Shown here piece by piece: positions 1 through 6,444 of a stretch of DNA of 50,431 nt. Both the position numbers and the translations under genes were made by a program. The notes under the pieces were generated by a model. The model was not told the DNA's origin and did not search any database. It saw only the letters and a program-made list of their open reading frames with translations. The stretch is from Actinomycetes bacterium. GTDB taxonomy: Bacteria; Bacillota; Sulfobacillia; Sulfobacillales; JAIMBI01. Numbering within the stretch: position 1 is the first letter of the stretch; every line of letters begins with the position of its first letter. The stretch is taken from positions 1 to 50,431 of the forward strand of contig JAIMBI010000026.1 in NCBI GenBank assembly GCA_023565505.1, given 5' to 3'.

Positions 1-489
1 GTAGTTCAGCAGCAGGCCGACCGCGTACAGCGCGACGAACGACCACAGCGCCGCGTTGGGGCTGCCGGTGGCGGCGATCGAGCGGCCGAAGATGATCGGC
101 ACGAAGAAGCCGAACAGCAGCACCGCCAGGTTCGGGGCGACCGAGGTGACGAACGACCCGGCGCCGTACACGACGCAACCGGCCGTGAACGCGCGGCGCC
201 GGCCGACGATCGTCGAGATCTTGCCCCCCGTGATCATGAGCGCCGCCATCACGAGGCCGTACAGCGTGATCGCGGACTGGATGCCCGTGACCGTGGTGCC
301 CAGGTCCTCGGCGACCGTCGCGATCGAGACGTTCATCACCGAGCTGTCGAGCGTCATGAGGAACTGACCGGCGGCGAGCGTCAGCAGGACCTGGTTCGCA
401 CCGCGAGCCGAACGGCCGGTGGCGGTGCCGCCACCACGAGCGCGCGTCACGACGGCATCCGGGTCGAGATACCCGGAGGCTACCGGCAT
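1..489 (-). CDS. MFS transporter, N-terminal part, chimeric-looking, runs off the window
   Basis: An open frame starts at an ATG (487-489) and stays open for 163 codons to the window edge. Residues 34-126 read like the start of a 14-TM DHA2 drug/H+ antiporter: TM1 with LTLDSSVMNVSIATV-like residues, a GITLYGLVMAA-type TM2, the loop GRRRAF and TM3. A DHA2 protein should then continue with a WxxLEGxGAA-type helix. Instead, from about residue 127 (minus-strand position ~112) it reads GFFVPIIFGRSIAATGSP followed by a last helix ending LLLNY, which resembles the C-terminal end of NarK-type nitrate/nitrite transporters. The frame is kept across the join. The product is therefore either an unusual MFS protein or a false junction. 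Transporter identity is clear, substrate is unknown. The 215 bases up to the next gene (490-704) show nothing I can name. Confidence 0.6.
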   Translation of the reverse strand, partial: MPVASGYLDPDAVVTRARGGGTATGRSARGANQVLLTLAAGQFLMTLDSSVMNVSIATVAEDLGTTVTGIQSAITLYGLVMAALMITGGKISTIVGRRRAFTAGCVVYGAGSFVTSVAPNLAVLLFGFFVPIIFGRSIAATGSPNAALWSFVALYAVGLLLNY

Positions 490-704
490 TCCTCACCCGT
501 GCAGTCGCCCGTGCCGGGTGATATCAACGGCGTGACGCCCGGCATCGGCCGGGCGCGGAACAGGGCGCCGACGCGCCCGGGACGGCGGCTCCATGCGAGG
601 ACGTGCGAGCGAGCACGAGCCTCCGCCGACTCGAGCGGCCCGGGCGCGGGCGGGGGCGACGAACGGGCCGTTTCGGCGGGTGAGTGGCGGGACGGCCCGC
701 GGGT

Positions 705-1376
705 CTACCGGCGGCTGCCGAAGGCGGTCATGCGGGCCCGGACGGCGTCGAGCGCTTCGGGAGGCAGGGGCTTGGCTCCGCCCAGGGCCCGGGCCAGCAG
801 CACCAACTCGGCGGCTTCGTCCAACGTGGCCAAAAGCTGGGCCGTACTGGCCGGGTCCCGCTGGAAGACCAGGACGCCGTGGTTGGCCAGCAACACCGCC
901 GAAAGGTCAGGATGGTCCCGGACGACGTCGACGATGCCGCCCACCGACCGTTCCGAGCCGCGCGGAGCCCAGGGCACGACGGGAACCGGCTCAGCCAGCC
1001 CGAACCGCAGGAGCGGTTCGTAGACCGCCGGCAACGGCTCGTGGGCCAACGCGAACGCGGTCAGGTGGGGCGAGTGGGTGTGGATGACGGCGCCGGCCTC
1101 CGGCCGGACGCGATAGATGCCGGCGTGCATGGCCACGACTTCGTGCATGGTGGGATCCATGTCGCCCTCCAGCACCCGCTCGTCCACCCCGACGACGGCA
1201 AAGTCGGCCGCGTCCAGGTGTGCCACCGACCCGCCCCGAGTCATCACGAAACGGTCCGGCCCGATCCGGGCGGACAGGTTGGCGTGGGTGCCCCGGAACA
1301 ACAAGCCCTTCGCCTCCAGTTGGCGACCGACGGCGACGAGCGCGGCCACGGCCCCGCCCGCGGCGAATCCCGGCAT
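705..1376 (-). CDS. Class II (zinc) aldolase, fuculose-1-phosphate aldolase-like
   Basis: This is a 223-residue protein of the AraD/FucA family, cytosolic zinc enzymes that cleave sugar phosphates retro-aldol fashion or epimerise ribulose-5-phosphate. A GTHANLSAR segment (residues 29-37) corresponds to the GTSGNxS phosphate-binding loop. Likely zinc ligands are H99 and H101 in IHTHSPH and H166 in LLANHG, with E79 in MHEVVAMH as catalytic acid. The start is the ATG at 1374-1376, 7 nt after an AGGAGGG ribosome site. A longer reading in the same frame only repeats antisense of the dehydrogenase. It lies 85 bp downstream of the iron alcohol dehydrogenase on the same strand. The pair would suit a pathway that cleaves a deoxysugar phosphate and reduces the resulting aldehyde, but the substrate is inferred, not shown. 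The family call is secure. Confidence 0.85.
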   Translation of the reverse strand: MPGFAAGGAVAALVAVGRQLEAKGLLFRGTHANLSARIGPDRFVMTRGGSVAHLDAADFAVVGVDERVLEGDMDPTMHEVVAMHAGIYRVRPEAGAVIHTHSPHLTAFALAHEPLPAVYEPLLRFGLAEPVPVVPWAPRGSERSVGGIVDVVRDHPDLSAVLLANHGVLVFQRDPASTAQLLATLDEAAELVLLARALGGAKPLPPEALDAVRARMTAFGSRR

Positions 1377-1461
1377 GTCCGATCCCTCCTTGCTCTCTTC
1401 TCCTAAGGTGTCGGGTCCAGGTTGAGTATGGTTCGCCCAGGCGGAAAGCGTGCACCGGCGG

Positions 1462-2601
1462 TCAGGCGACCGCCTCCAGGATAGCCACGAGGTCCGCGTG
1501 GTCAGCTGCGCGGGGATTGACGGGGATGTTGCCGCTGGCCATCGCCTGGTCGGCCACTGCCGCGAAGCGGGACCGCTCGACGCCGATGTCGGCGAGGCGT
1601 GCCGGGATGCCGAGCCGCCCCAGCCACTCGCGGATCGCGTCCGCCAATCGCGCGGTGCGGGTCGCCGCCGATCCCCCCAGACCGAACAGATCCGCCACGG
1701 CCGCATACCGTTCCACCGCCGCCGGCCCGTTGTAGGCCACCACCGGCGGCAGGAGGACGCCACAGATGACGCCGTGGGCAACCCGCGGCGCGACGCCCCC
1801 GATGGGCATGGCCAGGGCGTGGACCAAGCCGAGACGGGTGTGGATGAAGGCCATCCCGGCCATGAGGCTCCCCAGCAGCATCTGTCGTCGGGCCTCCAGA
1901 TCCCGGCCGTCGGCCACGGCCCGCTCCAGGTGGCCCACGATGAGGGCGAGCGCGCGGAGCGCCAACAGCTCCGACACGGGGTTGGCCGAGCGGGCCACGT
2001 ACGACTCCAGGGCGTGGGTGAAGGCGTCGGTGCCGGTGGCGGCCGTGACCGCCGGCGGCAAGCCGAGCGTCAGCAGCGGATCGACCAAGGCCACCCGCGC
2101 CGCGACGTGTCGGCCCCCCACGGAGAACTTGTAGTCGCGCTCGCGGTCGGAGTAGTTGGCGAAGATGGTCACCTCGGCGGCCGTGCCGGCCGTAGTGGGC
2201 AGGCAGACGACCGGCGCGCCGGGCCGAGGGACCTTGTCCATCCCGTCGTAGTCGGCAATCCCGCCCGGGTTCCCGAGCAGAATGCCCACGGCCTTGGCGA
2301 CGTCCATGGCGCTGCCGCCGCCGACGCCCACCACCGCGTCGGCGCCGAAGTCCCGGGCCGCTTGCACCGCCCGCTCGACGTCCACCACCGTCGGATTGGG
2401 TTCGACCTCGCTGAACACCCGATAAGGAAGCCCATCGGCCCCGAGACTCTCGAGAACCGGCCGCGGAACGCCCGCGGCCAGCACGCCGGGGTCCGTCACC
2501 ACCAGCACCCGCCGGCCCCCGGCCCGGCGCACGGCCTCGCCGCACTGCCCGGCGACCCCGTCGCCGAAGACCACGGTCGTCCTCAAGTCGAACGTGAACA
2601 C
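1462..2601 (-). CDS. Iron-containing alcohol dehydrogenase
   Basis: This 379-residue group III metal-dependent alcohol dehydrogenase is of normal family length. The nucleotide-binding motif GGGSAMDVAK spans residues 94-103. Metal ligands are visible as D192 and H196 (GTDAFTHALES), H261 (LVHALAMPIGG) and H276 (VAHGVIC). It should interconvert an aldehyde and an alcohol with NAD(P)H in the cytosol. The start is taken as GTG 2599-2601, because the fold begins directly with FTFDLRTTVVFG and the DNA upstream has a G-rich ribosome site. A longer in-frame extension to 3123 is low-complexity and would run through another gene. A TACAAT -10 box lies about 40 nt upstream. It is first in an operon with the class II aldolase. 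A lactaldehyde or DHAP-shunt role is possible but unproved. Confidence 0.88.
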   Translation of the reverse strand: MFTFDLRTTVVFGDGVAGQCGEAVRRAGGRRVLVVTDPGVLAAGVPRPVLESLGADGLPYRVFSEVEPNPTVVDVERAVQAARDFGADAVVGVGGGSAMDVAKAVGILLGNPGGIADYDGMDKVPRPGAPVVCLPTTAGTAAEVTIFANYSDRERDYKFSVGGRHVAARVALVDPLLTLGLPPAVTAATGTDAFTHALESYVARSANPVSELLALRALALIVGHLERAVADGRDLEARRQMLLGSLMAGMAFIHTRLGLVHALAMPIGGVAPRVAHGVICGVLLPPVVAYNGPAAVERYAAVADLFGLGGSAATRTARLADAIREWLGRLGIPARLADIGVERSRFAAVADQAMASGNIPVNPRAADHADLVAILEAVA

Positions 2602-2641
2602 GGCCCGCCCCCCCTGTCCCGCCCGGCGGCGGTTTGGGTCC

Positions 2642-2647
2642 ATTGTA
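2642..2647 (-). promoter_or_regulatory. -10 element for the dehydrogenase-aldolase operon
   Basis: The minus strand reads TACAAT, one base from the housekeeping consensus, 41 nt before the GTG start. The sequence 16 nt further upstream (CGACAC) is a poor -35 match. It lies between the hairpin at 2672-2704 and the gene, where a promoter is expected. Confidence 0.45.
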
Positions 2648-2671
2648 GACGGTGGCCGGGGCCGTGTCGCG

Positions 2672-2704
2672 CCCCGACCGGCCCGCGGTTCGGGCCGGTC
2701 GGGG
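2672..2704. terminator. Perfect 14-bp hairpin between two minus-strand genes
   Basis: CCCCGACCGGCCCG pairs perfectly with CGGGCCGGTCGGGG around a 5-nt loop. It follows the small His/Ser gene on the minus strand and precedes the dehydrogenase promoter. There is no T-run on either side, so termination is inferred from position and stem strength only. Confidence 0.5.
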
Positions 2705-2753
2705 GACGCCCGGGGGTCGCCGGCGTCCCCGCCGATGTCCCCCGACCCGACGT

Positions 2754-2957
2754 TCAGCCGGAGACCCCGTGATGCACGACCGGCATCGCGGACCGGCTGT
2801 CGCGGGAATGCCGGGAGGAACGGGAGGACGACGAGCTGCTGCTGCTCGAGCGACGGCGACGCGTCAGCAGCAGCAGCAGGACGAGGGTGAGCCACCGATG
2901 ATGCCGGTGGTGATGGTGGTGGGACCTGTGGTGATGGCGGCGGTTTTGTGGTTCCAT
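2754..2957 (-). CDS. 67-residue His/Leu/Arg/Ser block peptide
   Basis: A short gene with a convincing start: GGGAGG, 6 nt, then ATG (2955-2957). The product is built from homopolymer blocks. Residues 8-20 are almost all histidine with some arginine, 21-32 are a leucine-rich hydrophobic stretch (LTLVLLLLLT), then RRRR, then nine serines in a row, then an Arg/Ser/His tail. The His block could bind metal. The Leu block is about 10 residues, short for a membrane span, and the Arg/Ser part resembles low-complexity spore-coat or nucleic-acid-binding peptides. I recognise no family. It is divergent from the DUF2642-like gene, and a GCATAC element lies 82 nt upstream. A spore-coat role is a guess from context. 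The strong ribosome site makes it likelier to be real than its odd composition suggests. Confidence 0.6.
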   Translation of the reverse strand: MEPQNRRHHHRSHHHHHRHHRWLTLVLLLLLTRRRRSSSSSSSSSRSSRHSRDSRSAMPVVHHGVSG

Positions 2958-3038
2958 CGGTAACCTCCCTTGGCCGTTGGGACCCTGTGTTGTCGTGGCA
3001 ACCCGGGCCGGGCGTCGACGTCCCGGGCTTACGACACG

Positions 3039-3044
3039 GTATGC
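3039..3044 (-). promoter_or_regulatory. GCATAC element, possible sporulation -10, toward the His/Ser peptide
   Basis: The minus strand reads GCATACCGTG, resembling the CATAC core of SigE/SigK -10 boxes. It lies 82 nt before the ATG. No clear -35 was found. It is supported mainly by recurrence of the same element upstream of other spore-type genes in the window. Confidence 0.3.
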
Positions 3045-3079
3045 GGCCGGTCCCAGCGCTGCCACTCGCTGGGAGGGCG

Positions 3080-3108
3080 GTCACCACGCCTGCCGCCCCT
3101 GCATACGG
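3080..3108 (+). promoter_or_regulatory. Possible SigE/SigK-type promoter of the DUF2642-like gene
   Basis: GTCACCA, 14 nt, then GCATACGGTT, ending about 30 nt before the GTG start at 3138. The CATAC core and its spacing from GTCA fit sporulation mother-cell promoters. It is an inference from consensus only. Confidence 0.4.
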
Positions 3109-3137
3109 TTGAGTAAACCCCAAAGGAGGAATCGCTC

Positions 3138-3581
3138 GTGAGTCACGGGTCCTCGTCGTCCTTCGACGACATCCTGCCCCTCTTGCTTTTGGGCGAACGT
3201 GGTCACCGGGATTTGCTGCCGCTCCTGCTGCTCTTGAGCGACCGCGACACGACGACCCACACCGAGACGGACACGTCCTCGTCGTCGGATGATCCCGGAT
3301 CCATCCCGACGACGTTCAACGCGTACCTGGCAACGCTCGTCGGCGACCTGGTCCGCGTGAGCGTCACCGGCCCCGGTCCAGTGGACAACGCTTTCACCTT
3401 GCTCGGGACGCTCACCGACGTGGGGACCGACTTCATCGTCCTCCGCGGGGTCATCGCCTCGAGCGTGCCCATCGGGCTGCGCACCCGCGTCGCGATCCCC
3501 ATCTCCCACATCCAGGGCATCGACCGGGTGCCGCTGTTCGACGTGCTGTTCCCGCTGCTCCGGTCCACGCGGGGAAGCTAG
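3138..3581 (+). CDS. DUF2642-like protein with Leu/Ser-rich N-terminus, probable spore protein
   Basis: This protein has 147 residues. The GTG start follows AGGAGG at 3124-3129 with good spacing. The N-terminal 50 residues are low-complexity: SHGSSSS, two LPLLLLL runs and an Asp/Thr/Ser-rich stretch. The C-terminal 85 residues carry a small beta domain of the DUF2642/YuzF kind. It reads LVGDLVRVSVTGPG, then GTLTDVGTDFIVLRG, then a terminal IPISHIQGID strand, the Sm-like pattern of 'binding surface, G-L-V-G-D-I, I-P-I'. Members occur in spore coats and uncharacterised proteins of endospore formers. It is divergently transcribed from the His/Ser peptide, with which it shares Leu and Ser runs, and ends at a perfect hairpin. 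Function is unknown and the domain call is moderately sure. Confidence 0.65.
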   Translation: MSHGSSSSFDDILPLLLLGERGHRDLLPLLLLLSDRDTTTHTETDTSSSSDDPGSIPTTFNAYLATLVGDLVRVSVTGPGPVDNAFTLLGTLTDVGTDFIVLRGVIASSVPIGLRTRVAIPISHIQGIDRVPLFDVLFPLLRSTRGS

Positions 3582-3586
3582 CCCGC

Positions 3587-3625
3587 AGGGAGTCCGGGCC
3601 ACGGACTGGCCGACCCGGACTCCCT
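3587..3625. terminator. Convergent 12-bp hairpin
   Basis: AGGGAGTCCGGG pairs perfectly with CCCGGACTCCCT over a 15-nt loop. It lies between the stop of the DUF2642-like gene (3579-3581) and the stop of the opposing gene (3625-3627), so it can serve both strands. No T-run. Confidence 0.55.
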
Positions 3626-4065
3626 CAACGACCGAGGTAGCGGCGCAACAGGGTCTCGACGCCGATCAACCCCTCGTCCCCCGCCGGCTCGCGCGGCCGG
3701 CGGAAGAGCACCTCGGCGGCGCCCCCGGCGGGACGCGCTCCGCCGTCCAGCCCGACGCGGTGGAGCAGCGTGTCCAAGCCGTCGAGGGCGATGGCCAGCA
3801 TCGTCAGGGTCATGGCGACGTGCCGGAGTTCCTCCGCCAACGAGGCCGGCGACGGCAACCGGTCCACGGCCGCGGCGGCCGGACGCGCGCCGGCCCCCGC
3901 CGGCGCGGCGGAGGCCTCGGCGGCCCCGTCGCCCTCGTTCCGCCCCGGGCCGGACATGGGTTCGGACGGCTGCTCGGCGCCGTGGCCGAGTCGCACCCGC
4001 TCCCGCGCGCCCGGGGGGTCTTCCGCCGGGACGCCTGCGGCGGGCGTCTTCGGGTCCGGATCCAT
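3625..4065 (-). CDS. Hypothetical Ala/Pro-rich protein with C-terminal helical segment
   Basis: 146 residues, not recognised. Residues 1-70 are rich in Pro, Ala, Gly and charged residues and are probably disordered. Residues 71-105 form an amphipathic/hydrophobic helical stretch (LAEELRHVAMTLTMLAIALDGLDTLL). The end is charged and stops with LLRRYLGR. The ATG at 4063-4065 follows a run of eight Gs that could act as a ribosome site. A CATACGGTA element 35 nt upstream resembles a sporulation -10 box. It is divergent from the HipA-like kinase and convergent with the DUF2642-like gene. Codon use is like its neighbours. A spore protein is possible; nothing more can be said. Confidence 0.5.
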   Translation of the reverse strand: MDPDPKTPAAGVPAEDPPGARERVRLGHGAEQPSEPMSGPGRNEGDGAAEASAAPAGAGARPAAAAVDRLPSPASLAEELRHVAMTLTMLAIALDGLDTLLHRVGLDGGARPAGGAAEVLFRRPREPAGDEGLIGVETLLRRYLGR

Positions 4066-4099
4066 GACGCCCCCCCCTGTCCATGGCTAGACGTTGCTA

Positions 4100-4108
4100 T
4101 ACCGTATG
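4100..4108 (-). promoter_or_regulatory. CATACGGTA element upstream of the 146-residue protein
   Basis: The minus strand reads GCATACGGTATAG, 35 nt before the ATG at 4065. It fits the CATACNNTA form of SigE/SigK/SigG -10 boxes. No convincing -35 was seen. Confidence 0.4.
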
Positions 4109-4142
4109 CCGTCCCGACGGCCGTCAACACTCGGAGGTGGCG

Positions 4143-4931
4143 ATGTCGTCCCTGCCCGACGTACCCGTGCGCCAGGCGGTCGCCTGGGTGGGCTCCGGGG
4201 GCTCCGGCGGCTCTCACCCCATCGTCGTCCGCACCGACGACGGCGGGTTCGCCCACGTCAAGCTCCAAGCCAACCCGCAATCCACGCGGAGCCTGGTCAA
4301 CGACTGGATCGGCACGGTGCTGGGGCGCCTGGCGGGGGCGCCAGTGCCCCGCCCCGTCCTGGTCCACGTGCCGTTCGAGGCGCTCCGGGACCTCGCGCCG
4401 CTCACCCGTGTCCGCTGGCGCCCCGGTCTGCAGTTCGGTACCGAATGGCTGCCCGAGGCCCGTCCGGTGACGCGTCGGGACGTCGGACGGCTGGCCAACG
4501 CCGACGACCTGCCCTTGGCCGCGCTGTTCGAATCCTGGGTGTACAACGAGGATCTCAAGTGGTCCCATCTGCTGACCGTCCCGGATCCGGCCGGGCGGCG
4601 GCTGGTCGTCGCAGACCACGGCTTCATCTTCCCCGGCGGCCCCCGCTGGACCCCGGGGGAGTTGTCGCGCGAGGCCCGCCGGTGGCCGCCCCTCGGTCCG
4701 CTGACGGCCCTGGCCCTCTCCCTGCCGCACCGGTACCGGTTTCGGCCGGCGCTCGACCGCCTCCTGGCGCTGGAACCCGGCGCCATCGCCGCCGTCCTGG
4801 AGGCGGTTCCCGCCGAGTGGGGGCTGTCCTCGCGGCGTCGGCAGGCGGCCCTCACGTTCCTCCTGGGACGTCGGGAGCGTCTTCCGGCCCTGGCCCGACG
4901 GCTCGAGACCCTCTGGACCAGCCGACCGTGA
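4143..4931 (+). CDS. HipA-like kinase-fold protein
   Basis: A 262-residue protein resembling the short stand-alone HipA-family kinases of Bacillota. Near the N-terminus GSGGSGGSHPIVVRTDDGGFAHVK resembles the HipA glycine-rich loop, then the lysine strand (HVKLQANP) and a SLVNDWIGTVLGRLAG helix. Toward the centre FESWVYNEDLKWSHLL holds an acidic catalytic-like pair, followed by VVADHGFIFPGG, which could be the metal-binding D/H segment. Full-length HipA toxins are about 440 residues and sit beside a HipB antitoxin. Here there is no HipB-like gene, so a toxin role is doubtful. The start is ATG 4143 with GGAGG at 4134-4138; an upstream in-frame ATG at 4083 lacks a ribosome site. Substrate unknown. 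Confidence 0.7.
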   Translation: MSSLPDVPVRQAVAWVGSGGSGGSHPIVVRTDDGGFAHVKLQANPQSTRSLVNDWIGTVLGRLAGAPVPRPVLVHVPFEALRDLAPLTRVRWRPGLQFGTEWLPEARPVTRRDVGRLANADDLPLAALFESWVYNEDLKWSHLLTVPDPAGRRLVVADHGFIFPGGPRWTPGELSREARRWPPLGPLTALALSLPHRYRFRPALDRLLALEPGAIAAVLEAVPAEWGLSSRRRQAALTFLLGRRERLPALARRLETLWTSRP

Positions 4932-4951
4932 GGGTCCTGACCGAGCTCCGC

Positions 4952-4980
4952 TTGGGCGCGACGGCTGCCTGCCGTATCAT
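4952..4980 (+). promoter_or_regulatory. Housekeeping-type promoter of the trmK operon
   Basis: TTGGGC (4952-4957), a 17-nt spacer, then TATCAT (4975-4980), in the 81-bp gap between the HipA-like gene and trmK. The spacing is ideal and both hexamers are partial consensus matches. Confidence 0.5.
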
Positions 4981-5012
4981 GGGGGCACCGAGCCAAGCGG
5001 GGGCGACGACAC

Positions 5013-5669
5013 ATGGAGGCGCGCATCCGGGCGCTCGCGGGCCTTCTCGCACCGTATCGCCGGGTGGCGGACATCGGAGCCGGCTCCGGCGTGCTCGCCC
5101 GTTGGCTGTTGGAGCGCGGCCACCGGGTGGTGGCCACCGACGTGAGCCCCCACGCCGTGGCGGCCCTGGCCGCCGCCCTCCCCGGCGCGGCGGTGCGGCT
5201 CGGCGACGGCTTGACGCCCGTGGGCCGGGACGAAGTGGACGCCGCGGTCCTCGCCGGACTCGGTGGCCGCACTATCGCCCGCGTGCTGCGCCGCGACGCC
5301 GCCCGCGCCGCCGGGTGGACCGTCGTCCTCCAACCCATGGACACGCTCGCTCCGGTCGTCGCCGCGCTCCGCGAGCTCGACCGCGGCGTCGCCGGCGGCA
5401 CCCTGGTGGCATCGGGCGGCCGCCTCTACGCCATTCTGGTCGCGCCGCCGGGCTTGGCCTGGAACGGCCCCGACGACCGCCGCTGGGACGCGCTGGGCGC
5501 CTGGCTGATCGACGACCCCCTGTGGCCCGCCTGGGTCGATGCCCACATCGCGCGGGCCGCGGCCCGTCATGCTACAGTAAGGCCGACGAGCGGACGGGCG
5601 ATGACGGCGCGTCGCGCCCTGGCCGCCGAGATTGCTTGGCTGAAGGAGCGACGCCATGTCGAAACATAG
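5013..5669 (+). CDS. trmK: tRNA (adenine22-N1)-methyltransferase TrmK
   Basis: A 218-residue class I SAM methyltransferase that methylates N1 of A22 in tRNA. The SAM motif VADIGAGSG lies at residues 18-26, and the acidic end of strand 2 follows as ATDVSPHAV. The GLGGRTIARVL segment is characteristic of TrmK/YqfN, as is the following LQPMDTLAPVVAALREL (QP at the catalytic site, 'LQP' in family members). The protein ends with a helical tail carrying WLKERRHVET. In Bacillus trmK follows sigA and precedes the Nif3 homologue. Here it still precedes a Nif3-related gene (14-bp overlap) but lies about 25 kb from rpoD, on the opposite strand. It probably starts the operon trmK-nif3-rnhA-pyrB. Start ATG 5013 has only a weak ribosome site. 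Confidence 0.85.
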   Translation: MEARIRALAGLLAPYRRVADIGAGSGVLARWLLERGHRVVATDVSPHAVAALAAALPGAAVRLGDGLTPVGRDEVDAAVLAGLGGRTIARVLRRDAARAAGWTVVLQPMDTLAPVVAALRELDRGVAGGTLVASGGRLYAILVAPPGLAWNGPDDRRWDALGAWLIDDPLWPAWVDAHIARAAARHATVRPTSGRAMTARRALAAEIAWLKERRHVET

Positions 5670-6444
5670 CTGGCAGGGCCACTTCGGGCCCGACGTGATC
5701 TCCCGCACGTGGCCCGCTTTCGAGGCCATCACCGGCGTGGTGCCCGTCTCCGGCCCCGAGGACCGCGACGTCCTGGCCGCTTGGCCCGGACCCCACCCCC
5801 TGTCGGGAGCCGGCGTCGTCGCGGGACCCTTCGCCCGAGCCAAGGCCATCGGCAAACGTCTCGGCGGACGCCCCGTCGGCCCGCCGCTGGTGTACCGGCC
5901 GTACCTCAAGCTCGCGGTGTTCGTTCCCGTCGCGGCCCTCGACCGCGTGCGCGACGCCATCTGCGAAGCCGGCGCGGGCTTCATCGGCCGCTACAGCCAC
6001 TGCACCTTCTCCGCGCCGGGCACGGGCACGTTCAAGCCCCACGACGGCGCCCGACCCTATATCGGTCGCGTGGGCCACCTCGAGCACGTGGACGAGGTCC
6101 GCCTGGAGACCATCCTACCCGCGTGGCTCGAGGAGGAGGTGGTGGCCGCCATGCTTCAGGCCCACCCGTACGAGGAGGTCGCGTACGACTTGTATCCCCT
6201 CGCCAACCGGCTGGCCATCCCGGCCGCCTATCTGGGCGACGACGGGGTGGTCCGGACGGCCGAACTGACCCGGGAACTGGCCGACTGGGCCACCAGCACG
6301 GGGATCCGGCGCATCGAAGCCGAGCACGGCGCCCATGGGGCCCGGCTCTCGCTCGCCCGGCGGGGCATCGTGGTGAGCCTGGTGCCCCTCGGCGAGTGGA
6401 CCGTCCCCGGTCTCCAGGACATTCTGCAAGAGGTCCGCCCCTGA
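5656..6444 (+). CDS. Nif3-related protein reduced to its YqfO/CutA-like domain
   Basis: 262 residues against about 370 for full Nif3/YqfO proteins. Residues 83-183 are an excellent YqfO insert domain. They include YLKLAVFVP, EAGAGFIGRYSHCTFS, GTGTFKPHDGARPYIG, a VDEVRLETILP strand and AHPYEEVAYDLYPL. The flanking Nif3 lobes, which normally supply the dimetal site (HHP near the N-terminus and HxxE near the C-terminus), are not recognisable. Residues 1-82 are instead a compact segment with GPHPLSGAGVVAGPF, and residues 184-262 a short tail. The metal-dependent Nif3 chemistry is therefore probably lost. AAGGAG precedes the ATG at 5656, and the gene overlaps trmK by 14 bp and rnhA by one base. 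The domain call is firm; function is unknown. Confidence 0.75.
   Translation: MSKHSWQGHFGPDVISRTWPAFEAITGVVPVSGPEDRDVLAAWPGPHPLSGAGVVAGPFARAKAIGKRLGGRPVGPPLVYRPYLKLAVFVPVAALDRVRDAICEAGAGFIGRYSHCTFSAPGTGTFKPHDGARPYIGRVGHLEHVDEVRLETILPAWLEEEVVAAMLQAHPYEEVAYDLYPLANRLAIPAAYLGDDGVVRTAELTRELADWATSTGIRRIEAEHGAHGARLSLARRGIVVSLVPLGEWTVPGLQDILQEVRP

Noticed and set aside
1377..1781. N-terminal extension of the class II aldolase to 1781
   Set aside because: The extension is Arg/Trp/Ser-rich antisense-frame sequence across the end of the dehydrogenase. The ATG at 1376 has a strong ribosome site and fits the family start.
2652..2963. Plus-strand frame with a hydrophobic end and a Gln run
   Set aside because: It is antisense to the small His/Ser gene, which has a far better ribosome site. 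The Gln run is only the complement of the Leu codons on the other strand.
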